From NCBI GenBank assembly GCA_008729055.1, contig SDUX01000006.1:691501-755500 (forward strand): a stretch of DNA of 64,000 nucleotides. The letters run 5' to 3'. The position numbers and the translations under genes are program-made. How positions within the stretch are numbered: the first letter of the stretch is position 1; each line of letters starts with the position of its first letter. Origin of the DNA: Pyropia haitanensis. Lineage: Eukaryota > Rhodophyta > Bangiophyceae > Bangiales > Bangiaceae. The notes beneath the pieces were generated by a model, which saw nothing but the letters and a program-made list of their open reading frames with translations, was not told the DNA's origin and searched no databases. Shown piece by piece: positions 11,905 to 20,458 of this stretch.

Positions 11905-12378
11905 GGGGGGCGGCGGAGGGTTGGGGAGGCGGGAGGAGGAGGAGCGGGAGAAGGTGCGCCCAGCGGGGGGGGTGGGAAGGGGGAGAGCTGTGACAAGGAG
12001 GCGGCGGAAGGGGGAGGCTGTGGTGCAAGACCCGCGCCGCCTAAAAACCCCACCACGCAGTCAAGCAAGAAAGGCCAGAGGAGCCGCTTCGCCCTCAGAC
12101 ACAAAATCTTCACGCACGGAAAGTGCAGGGTCGTTGCCGCCACGATGGAGCCGAATGCGACGGATCACTGCCGTCGCGACAGTCACGATGAGGAGGGAGC
12201 AGAGTGGAGACACGCCAGTCGTCGCAGACAGAGAAAACCTCCGTCGGGTCTCACACGGCAGGATTCAAGAACAGGCGAGAAGACCACAGGATCGACGAGA
12301 GCGTAGCCAGTTGTACTTGCAAGGAGATAAAAACAGCAGAGTAGTCGTCGGGTGCACGAAAATTACTGGAAATACAAT
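11905..12378. other. Intergenic region upstream of tRNA-Gly
   Basis: It falls from GC-rich to balanced composition toward the tRNA. No coding frame is supported. Confidence 0.5.
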
Positions 12379-12460
12379 GCACCTTTGGTCTAGTGGTAGA
12401 ATACGTGCTTGCCACGCACGAGACCCGGGTTCGATGGCTGCGAAAGTCCCGGAAGGCGCA
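12379..12460 (+). tRNA. tRNA-Gly (anticodon GCC) with an 11-nt intron in the T-loop
   Basis: The acceptor strand GCACCTT, the D-arm TGGTCTAGTGGTAGAATA (as in plant tRNA-Gly), the anticodon stem CGTGC/GCACG and the loop TTGCCAC with GCC are all canonical. The T-arm is broken: CCGGG, then TTCGAT, then 11 extra bases at 12436-12446 (GGCTGCGAAAG), then T and CCCGG. Removing them restores a normal T-arm, TTCGATT between CCGGG and CCCGG. The insert folds with the exon. TTCG (12430-12433) pairs with CGAA (12441-12444), the 3' cut falls in a 3-nt bulge (AG^T) beside the T-stem, and the 5' cut falls in the 7-nt loop (AT^GG). This is a relaxed bulge-helix-loop substrate for tRNA splicing endonuclease. 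One acceptor pair is odd: A3 faces C70. Loss of function cannot be excluded. Confidence 0.85.
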
Positions 12461-12784
12461 CACTCTCATTTTTCCACTTTTACGACGGTGTTGGTTGGCT
12501 ACGACAGAGTAACGTTGGTGGAGCGCCGCGAGTTGCAGTCTTCCTCACGATCAGCAACGGTGCATGAGCATGACGTCCAGGCACGATGTGCACAGATGAC
12601 ATATGGCTTGACTACCTCTTTGACGTTCCAATTGTGCGCCACGGCGATGTCGAACTAGACAGTGGAGCGGCAACAACCAAAAAGATCGGATCAGCCTCTT
12701 CTCGATACCGTCCACCGCCATAACTTCCGCCAACCGCCCACCGGCACGTCCCCGTCAAGGGCCGCACGACGTGGTCAGCCTATA
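12461..12784. other. Spacer between tRNA-Gly and ChaC gene end
   Basis: It has balanced base composition and no supported gene. A T-run follows the tRNA at about 12469-12481, a plausible RNA polymerase III stop (TTTTT at 12470). Confidence 0.5.
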
Positions 12785-13569
12785 TTATTGGCGGGCCTGC
12801 GCCACAGCCAGGGTTGCGCCATTGGCGGCGACGGGGTTGGAGGACGCCTCCCCCCCCTCCCCCCCCAGCGCGGTCGCCCGCGCCGCCCGCAGGCGGTGGA
12901 GGTGGCCGACCAGCGACGTGACGTGGGGGTCCCCCCCCAGGGCGCCCAGCGCGTCGTGCAGCCGCTCTAGGTACTCGACGTTGGCCCCCGACGGCCCGAC
13001 AGCCGTGTCAATGATGGCCGCGATAGCCGACTCATCCCGCTCGGCCGTGTCGCGGCCACGCCACATCGGGTTGGCCTCGTCACCAACGTAGCAGACGACG
13101 CCCTTGAGCGGCGGCCCGCCGCCACCCACCGGGTGCACCGTCACCGTCGTGCGGCGGTAGCCGCCCTGCTCCCGCACGTCCACGTCGGCCATGATGGCCG
13201 CGGCCGACTCGTCGGGCAGCCGGAATGCGCGCCCATACACCCGCCACGTCGGGTCGTCGTCGCGCACCGGCGGGCCGTCCGCGGGGGGCTGAGCAGCGTC
13301 ACCACCCGGCCGGGCGCGTCGGGGGTGCCTCGGTGGTCGGTGGAGGCCTGATAAAAGGCGCGCCGGTAGGGGGTGATGTATCCGTCGAGGGTGGCGGTGT
13401 GGGCAATGGCGGGCCGCCAAATGAGGGAGCCGTAGCCAAACAGCCATACAGGGAGGGTCAGGGGGGGGGTAGGAGCGGCCGAGGGGGCAGGCGCCGCGCT
13501 GTCGGCGCTCGCCGCCGCCGCGGGGGCGGCCGGCGTGACGCCCACGGCGTCGGGGCAAGGGGGAGCCAT
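12785..13569 (-). CDS. ChaC-type gamma-glutamylcyclotransferase, one frameshift
   Basis: ChaC enzymes cut the gamma-glutamyl bond of glutathione in the cytosol, giving 5-oxoproline and Cys-Gly. The first part, from the ATG at 13569, carries the family signature WLFGYGSLIWRPAI and then RRAFYQASTDHRGTPDAPGR. The second part, one frame away, has WRVYGRAFRLPDESA, DVREQGGYRRTTVTVHP (the usual site of the catalytic Glu) and NPMWRGRDTAERDESAIAAII. The frames meet at the six-C run near 13289. One more C would give an uninterrupted protein of about 261 residues. No splice pair fits, so this is either a one-base sequence error or a real lesion. The frame stays open upstream only because it runs into the minisatellite. 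Confidence 0.75.
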
Positions 13570-13623
13570 CGCGCGGTCAACGCCTCGGGCGATGCGACGG
13601 GGACAATGGTCTGCTACGGGAAC

Positions 13624-14155
13624 GGAGGTCGGCGACGGGGACGGAGGTCGGCGACGGGGACGGAGGTCGGCGACGGGGACGGAGGTCGGCGACGGGGACG
13701 GAGGTCGGCGACGGGGACGGAGGTCGGCGACGGGGACGGAGGTCGGCGACGGGGACGGAGGTCGGCGACGGGGACGGAGGTCGGCGACGGGGACGGAGGT
13801 CGGCGACGGGGACGGAGGTCGGCGACGGGGACGGAGGTCGGCGACGGGGACGGAGGTCGGCGACGGGGACGGAGGTCGGCGACGGGGACGGAGGTCGGCG
13901 ACGGGGACGGAGGTCGGCGACGGGGACGGAGGTCGGCGACGGGGACGGAGGTCGGCGACGGGGACGGAGGTCGGCGACGGGGACGGAGGTCGGCGACGGG
14001 GACGGAGGTCGGCGACGGGGACGGAGGTCGGCGACGGGGACGGAGGTCGGCGACGGGGACGGAGGTCGGCGACGGGGACGGAGGTCGGCGACGGGGACGG
14101 AGGTCGGCGACGGGGACGGAGGTCGGTGACGGGGATGGAGGTCGGTGACGGGGAT
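13624..14155 (+). repeat. 19-bp minisatellite, 28 copies
   Basis: The unit GGAGGTCGGCGACGGGGAC is repeated head to tail for exactly 532 bp. The first 26 copies look identical, and the last two carry C-to-T changes (GGTGAC, GGGGAT). The unit is not a multiple of three, so every frame cycles through a 19-residue repeat and stays open, creating false long frames on both strands. The array begins 55 bp upstream of the ChaC start codon, where its promoter or 5' UTR should be. Confidence 0.95.
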
Positions 14156-14698
14156 GGAGGTCGGCGGGAAACGGGCACGGCCGACCAGACGACCAGAGTG
14201 CGAAAATACTGACCGAAGGCTCCCGGTGTGTGTTTTCGGCGAGCACGCGACCCTTTTCCTGTCCTGCAGGAGGGGGACAGAGAGTGCGTGGACTTGCTCT
14301 CGTGCAAGGCGATTGTTAAGTTTCTTTCTCGACTATTCGAGCTACTAGTGAACTTGCGAACGGGCGGCGTTTGGGATGGAATACAGGTGCGGTCACCCTG
14401 CCCATAGGGTCACCTGCCGGGGTGGTGACGACCGTGCCCGGCACGGCGACGGTAGCCTCATCGCGTCAAGGTGGCAGATCGCCACGGGCGCACGCGACGC
14501 AGCCGCCACCGACACCACGGTATGGGTCAGGTTGACGCACGTGGCATCCCAATCGCCGTGTGCATGGCGGCGGGTTCTCAACTTGCAAGAGGGAGACGCA
14601 GACTGCAAGAGAGAGCGCGCATGCTGTGCATTTCTCTGCCGCGACGCTGCGTAGCGACGAAACAGTGCTGCTCACGAAAGCCCGCACATTGCCGCAGC
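14156..14698. other. Spacer after minisatellite
   Basis: The composition is balanced to GC-rich. No gene is supported. It lies between the upstream side of ChaC and the 3' end of the possible Cys-rich gene. Confidence 0.4.
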
Positions 14699-15230
14699 TT
14701 ACAACAGAGCCTCTGCGATGAATTGCGCAGAAGAACCCGCGCAAACCGCGCGTGGCGAATGGTCATGGCGCCCACCACCGCGTTGGCGGCCGGCGCTCGC
14801 ATGCGTCAGTCGCCCACCCGTCGGTCGTGCCACGCGCTGTTCGGTCGACCGTGCAGAGCAGAACCGGTTACCGAAACAGCGCACATTCAAGGCGGCACCG
14901 TTAGGCGCGTAACAACACGGGTAACAGCGGCCGTCGGTGCCGGGGCGGCGGCAGCACAGGGCGTCGGCGTCACAGCACGAGCTGTTTGGGCAGAGCTGGT
15001 TAACCACGGGGCCGTAGCACGCAACCTAACGCGCCGCCGTCACGGGGACGGTGGCGTTACCACCCTCCATAGCCGCCAGCCACACTAGCGTGGCAGAGCA
15101 GACGGGCGGCGGGGACGGCGGCTGTGGTGCCAGTGACGACGGCAATTAGGACGACCAGGGCGGAAAGGGTGACACGGGCGGCCAGGGCCGGAAGGGCGGC
15201 GACGCGGCCGCGGGAGGTGGCACCGGCCAT
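14699..15230 (-). CDS. Possible small Cys-rich secreted protein, two exons
   Basis: From the ATG at 15230 the frame gives a short basic start and a clear hydrophobic core (LSALVVLIAVVTGTTAAVPA), a good signal peptide. That frame stops soon. A 58-nt intron (15026-15083, donor GTGGCT, acceptor GTTAG) would join it in phase to a frame dense in cysteine: NQLCPNSSCCDADALCC, then GRCYPCCYAPNG, then VRCFGNRFCSAR. The product would have 157 residues. I recognise no family. The donor does not fit the GTACGY rule seen elsewhere here, so the join is tentative. A frameshift, or chance, is the alternative. Confidence 0.3.
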
Positions 15231-18200
15231 GATGGGCTGCAGCGTCCTCAGATGAGTCTCGTAGGAGGCGGGCGGGGGGGGGGGGAGGTGAGGCAGCCGT
15301 GCGCGACGCACTGCCGGCACAGCTCGCACCCACCGCCGGCACAGCTTGCACCCACCGACGCGCTGCCGGCACAGCTCCGCCGCGATCACTCGTGGCGGTC
15401 GTTCACGTGAGGTCCGCGCGAAAGCGGGGGGAGGAGGGCGGTGGCGTGTGCCCTGACGTATCCCCACCGCTGCTGTGCCCGCCGGGAACGCAACCGCGTG
15501 ACGAACCGGCAGATGACAGAACAAGAAGAAGTGCAACAAAAACAGATGCAAAAAAATTACAAAGGCCAACAACGGACCACAATGCGGACGATGACAATAC
15601 AGACATGGTGAACAAAGTGATTGCGCCTTGCACATAAAACCACGGTCACCTCCTACGGAAAACTGAACCTGGTCATATTGGATGGCCTCGGTAAACGCGG
15701 GGTGGCAGACGGGGGAGGTGAGAGAGAACAGTCGTTCACTTGTTGCCTAGCGTCCTCGACCCATCAGGTCTTCCCCTCTGTCAATCTTATACCTCTCCCC
15801 CTTCGTCCCTCGTCCGTCCCGCGCTCCCTCGCCGGGCTGGCCCTCGTCCTAGCGTCGCGCGGCAGTGCCCGCTGAGGCCAGTTCGGCGAAGACACCCGCG
15901 CTTATGCCAGGCCAGTTGCGGCCGGTGAGGCCGGGTCGATGACAGAGGCTGCGCTTTCAGACACATGGATGCTGCCAATGTCATTCCTCGGCTTCCGTCC
16001 CGGCCGCCACCGCCGGAACCAGTGTTTCCGACACCCATTCTGGTACTTCCCCAGGACGGACCGGGGGGATGCTGGGCCGAGTCGATAGTGCTCGCTTACG
16101 CCTTTCGATCAGGGCCGATGCGGCCGACTTCGCGGCGCTTGCATCGTCAGTTGGGGGGGGGGGGGGGGGGGAGGGTATGGGCCATGACGGGCTGCTGTCA
16201 CGGTGCCGGTGGTGGAACGTACGCCCGTTTCCACCATCTCTACTACTAAGCCATTGGCGGTGGTGGTGGACGGGGAAGGCCCGTATAAGCGCACCACATA
16301 CGCTCGCAGCCTCGCGTCTGTCGCCTCTCATCGGAGATTTTCTTGCAGCAGGGGCCGTCTTCTTGGTTGCGTCTGACGCGATATCGCAAGATGCGATCAA
16401 CGGTTGTCGTAGAATGCTGATTTCCACAGCAGTTTTTTTTCTATCTCTTGTACACAGCGATGGGCAGTGACGACGCATGTTGTCGCCATACCGCAGAGTT
16501 CCCCCTGGAACGGCGCTTCTTTTCGTACCACTATCGTCCATGACGTACGTGCCGAACCTACGCTCTGAAGCGCTGCACAACAAAATCAGAACAAAGCTGG
16601 GCGGAACACTCAACAACGACGGTCGCATTTCCTCGCACAGCCGGATTACACCAAGAATGCAACCAATCCGTGGTCTCCGTTTAGCGCCCACTACGCAGTC
16701 GGCGCAATACTCGGCGCCCTCGCCACGGTATTTTTGTTTCTATCCGATTGAACAGTCATCTTTCGGCACCTCCAGACGATGTTTTCATACAAAGGGATTG
16801 GGCGCCAGGCGCCGAAACGGTCCACGGCGGCCGCCGGGCCGCCGCCACAAAAACCAAGCGGCAGCCATCCGCGCGCCCTTCCGCCGCGACGGCGCCTGTG
16901 CTTCGCTGCGCACGCCCCCCCCCCCCTTCCCCCCTGGCTCTTTTGCCCCGCTACTTTTGCCGTCACTGTGGGCGCTGGTGCCGACCGTGGTGGGTGCTGT
17001 GGCGTGGTCGTCAATGACCAAGCGTCAGCCGTAGGTGCGGCAAGGCGGGTATGAGCGGCGGGGGTGGGGGGGGGGGGGGGGGGGCAGGGGGCGCGCCACG
17101 CCCATCTGCCGTCCACCGTATAGCCGACGCGGGGTCATCTTGGTGGTGGCTGCCACTGCCGCTTGGCGGCGGCCAGGTGACGGCGGGGGGTCGCAGCGGG
17201 CAGCGCCGTAGGGGGGGAGGGATGATCGGTGCGTGCCAAGTGGCCGGGCGGTGCGCCGCACACAGGGGCGGTGTTCGTGTTGCTGGCGGCGTGCGCCGCG
17301 CGGGGCGGTGAGGGTGGGCGGACCACCAAGGGAGGGGGGTGGAGGGGGTGCGGTTGGGGGGAGAAAATGTAGTTGCAGGTACAGGGTACGCGTTGGCTAC
17401 ATGGCGGCGGTCAGGGCAGCCGCGCTCCATCCTCGGCCGCGGGGGCCGCCGCTTGGCGCCGCCCGCCCCCCGGCGGTCTCCCCCCTATTGCGGCTGCCGG
17501 CAGCTGTGACGGCGATGGCGGCGGTGTGTTTGCACGGCAGCGTTGCCGTGCGCCTGTTCCTGTAGCAGAAGCAAGGGCCGACACCCCCCTTCTCCCCGTC
17601 CTCCCATCCTTGGTCAGTGCCACCGGCTGTAGGTGTGCACCGATGGACACGCACGGGGGTGTCAATACCTGGACGGGAATGGAGCGGCTGGAGGTGTGTT
17701 CCCGCGCGCCCCGCGCTCGCTCGTGGCACTGGCGCATGGGAAGGCACCACCCCGTTTTATGCAGTGTGGACGCGCGTTCACCCACCGTCGCGGGGCCCAC
17801 CACGCTGGGAGCAGTGGCAGCAGCGGGCGGCGGCCACGGCACCGGCGAGAGTCAAGTCGTGTGTTTGCTACGGCTGCGGGGGAGCGCGCAGGGGCGCTGG
17901 GCCGACCGCGCGTGCGCGCCCGCCCGCTGGACCGTGGGTACTTGAGCGGCGGCCGCTGTCCTCCCCACTGCCGCGCTGGCGCCGCTCACCCACGGGGCGA
18001 CGTGGTGTCAAATGCACGTCAGGCTCTCGCTCAGCGTGGTCGGCAGTCGCCGTCGCGCTTCCCATCATTGTGCGCACCTTCCCCTTCCCCGCCACCTGTT
18101 CGCCTCTCCTTTGCTCATTGCTCACCGCGTGCCACCTCCCCGCTCCCGCCTCGCCGACCCGTCCCCGGCTGCGCCCTTCTAGTGGCCGCGTGCGGCTTGG

Positions 18201-18347
18201 GGTGGCCCGAGGGCTCGCCACCCACCTGCCCGCCCTCCTGGCGAGCAACGCCCACGCTTTTCACCCCAGACCAAGGTCTCTTGTTTTGGGGACCTCTCCG
18301 TTCCCCATCCATCCCCCTCTCTCCATCGCTGGGGGCCGGCACCGACC
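15231..18347. other. Long intergenic region
   Basis: About 3.1 kb. The part from 15480 to 16800 is less GC-rich than the genes. A minus-strand frame ending at 15981 closes with PPVRPGEVPEWVSETLVPA, which looks more protein-like than its surroundings, but I found no start or partner exon. The right half is GC-rich with poly-C runs and contains the promoter of the MIT-domain gene. Confidence 0.4.
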
Positions 18348-19448
18348 ATGGCGCCCGCCGCGACCGTCCCGTCCGCATCGACGGCGTTCATCGAGCACGG
18401 CCTGGCGGTGGCGCGCGCGGCGATGGCGTCGGACGCGGCGACGTGCAGCCACAAGTCCATCGCCGCCGGCCGCGACGCGTACCGCTCGTACGTGGCGGCG
18501 GTGGAGTCGCTGATGAAGGCGCGCGGGGTTGAGGAGGACAAGACGCTCAAGGAGAACCTGCGGTTGCACGCCAAGGCGTACCTCGCGCGCGCGACCGTCA
18601 TCCGCAAGTGGCTGGAGGAGGCGGCTGCCAAGTGCGGCTGCGCGTCGCCCGCCGTGTGCACTTGCGCGGGCGCGCGGCCGCCGCCAGTGCCGACGCGCCA
18701 CTGCACCTGCCCGCCGCCGCCGCCGCCGCGACCGCCGCCGACCGCTCACTGCACCTGCCCTCCGCCGCCCCCCTGCTCGTGCCCGCCGCCCGCCACGACG
18801 GTGACGGTGTGCGCGTGCCCGCCGCCGCCGGTGGCGGTGTGCACGTGCCCGCCGCCGCCCGCGACGGTGTGCACGTGCCCGCCGCCGCCCGCGACGGTGT
18901 GCACGTGCCCGCCGCCGCCCGTGTGCACGTGCCCGCCGCCGCCCGCGACGGTGTGCACGTGCGCGCCGCCGCCGATGCCACCCAAGCCCAAGGCGGAGAA
19001 GAAGCCCGAGGACAAGAAGCCGCCTGCGCCCAAGGACGACAAGAAGGACGACAAGAAGCCCGTCTGTCCGCCGGGTATGGTACCAGCGATGATGCCGGGA
19101 ATGCCCACTATGATGCCAGGGATGATGGGGGGCATGATGCCGGGGATGGGCCTTGGGGGGATGATGATGCCGGGGATGGGCCTTGGGGGGATGATGATGC
19201 CCACGATGGCGATGCCGATGATGATGCCCATGATGGGCGGGTGTCCACCGCTCTTGGCGCCGCCGGTTAAGGCCAAGGAAGACAAGCCGACGGCGCCCAA
19301 GAAGGAGGAGCCCAAGAAAGAGCAGCCCAAGAAGGCGCCTGCCAAGTGCACATGCCCCCCTCCAGTGTGCTGCTGCCCTGTGACGGTCACCGTCGGCGCA
19401 TCCCACTGCCCTCCCGTCATGACCGTCATGCACGGGGGGGGCTGCTGA
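18348..19448 (+). CDS. MIT-like domain protein with Cys-Thr-Cys-Pro repeats and a Met-rich segment
   Basis: The protein has 366 residues from the ATG at 18348. Residues about 10-95 form a three-helix MIT-like domain (A..A...D, then AAGRDAYRSYVAAVESLMKA, then LHAKAYLARATVIRKWLEE). MIT domains bind ESCRT-III tails or sit in VPS4/spastin-type proteins. Residues about 100-215 repeat CTCPPPPATV and close variants about ten times, from a 30-bp DNA unit. A lysine-rich linker follows (KPKAEKKPEDKKPP), then a Met/Gly/Pro stretch (GMMPGMGLGGMMMPGMGLGG), a second Lys-rich linker and a final Cys-rich tail (CTCPPPVCCC). There is no signal peptide or membrane segment. The paired cysteines suggest metal binding or crosslinking. 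No protein of this layout is known to me. Confidence 0.8.
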   Translation: MAPAATVPSASTAFIEHGLAVARAAMASDAATCSHKSIAAGRDAYRSYVAAVESLMKARGVEEDKTLKENLRLHAKAYLARATVIRKWLEEAAAKCGCASPAVCTCAGARPPPVPTRHCTCPPPPPPRPPPTAHCTCPPPPPCSCPPPATTVTVCACPPPPVAVCTCPPPPATVCTCPPPPATVCTCPPPPVCTCPPPPATVCTCAPPPMPPKPKAEKKPEDKKPPAPKDDKKDDKKPVCPPGMVPAMMPGMPTMMPGMMGGMMPGMGLGGMMMPGMGLGGMMMPTMAMPMMMPMMGGCPPLLAPPVKAKEDKPTAPKKEEPKKEQPKKAPAKCTCPPPVCCCPVTVTVGASHCPPVMTVMHGGGC

Positions 19449-20458
19449 GCGGCGGTGACACTGGGAGGGATCCGCTCGCGGTGGTCGGGCGTCCTTTGCG
19501 GTGCCCGTGGGGTACCGGCACACACGTGTTTCGCGTGCGCCGTCCGTGTGGGGGGGGGGTACGGCCCAAGATACCGTCCGTGGATAGACTTTTTCCGATG
19601 CGCTCCTTCTCGCTCTCACTGCTCGTGACTCCCAGCACGCATGTTCCCCACACGCCGCGCACGCACGCGGTTGGTAAGCACCTCCCCATCCAAGAGACAA
19701 GGGACACGGTCCCGTGTCTTAAACAGCGCACGGCGGCCGCGGCGGTCGGCGGCCGCGCGCGAGCCGCGCCGCGGACGCCACCGCGGTGATGGCATCCCGG
19801 CTAGTGGGATGGCCGGCGGCGCGGGCGAGTGCGCCGCCACCGCCGACGTAGGTGCGGGCGGCGTCCGCGGCGTGTGTGTGAGAGCGCTTGTATAGAAAGT
19901 AGAGTGCAAAAGCTACATGTAGGGAGTGGCAAGCAACACCAAACCACCCTCGGTCACTCACCGCAGGCACCACCCGCTCGTACACACCAAGGCAAGCCCA
20001 TTGCCGCGCGCACGCGACGTCACAGCGCTCTGCTGTATCCACCCACCCACGAGCGCAATGGAATTGGCGCGTCCCGGAACAGAATGCTGCTTGAGGGGGG
20101 CCGGGGAGAGGCGTCAACGGGAGAACAGACGCCACGGGTGGACGGGGTGACGGTTTGGCCACGGTGCGTCAGCCGGGTGCTCGTTGGAGGGTGCGTTCCC
20201 CGCCTGCGTCCTTTAGTCCGGCCTGCATTCCTTGGCTGCGATGCATCGGAGAGAGGTGGGACAAGGCGCAGGAGCAAAACGAAGAGAGGGATTGGCGACG
20301 GAAGACAAGCCAGGACAGCGGCGGTGGAGAAGTCTTCGAGAAAAGGGCAGGGCGGGGCACAGCTTTAGAAAAGACGGGGAGGGGTCAAGGGAGTGAACAA
20401 ACGACACCAGTCAAGCTGCAGCCACGGCCTATGAGAAGCTAGGAAGACGGCTGGCTAG
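19449..20458. other. Convergent spacer between MIT-domain gene and Sec24
   Basis: About 1 kb with both 3' ends and no recognised gene. Minus-strand frames around 19719-20162 have some cysteines but no identifiable domain. Confidence 0.45.

Noticed and set aside
13624..14155. A CRISPR-like array
   Set aside because: The units are directly contiguous with no unique spacers. It is an ordinary minisatellite in a nuclear genome.
13141..14307. A long N-terminal repeat extension of the ChaC protein
   Set aside because: It is a translation of the 19-bp minisatellite, which is open in all six frames. The ATG at 13569 fits the family start.
15981..16691. Minus-strand frame of 236 codons ending in a protein-like tail
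   Set aside because: Only the last 45 residues look plausible. The rest is unlike protein, no GTACGY donor or partner exon was found, and no family was recognised.
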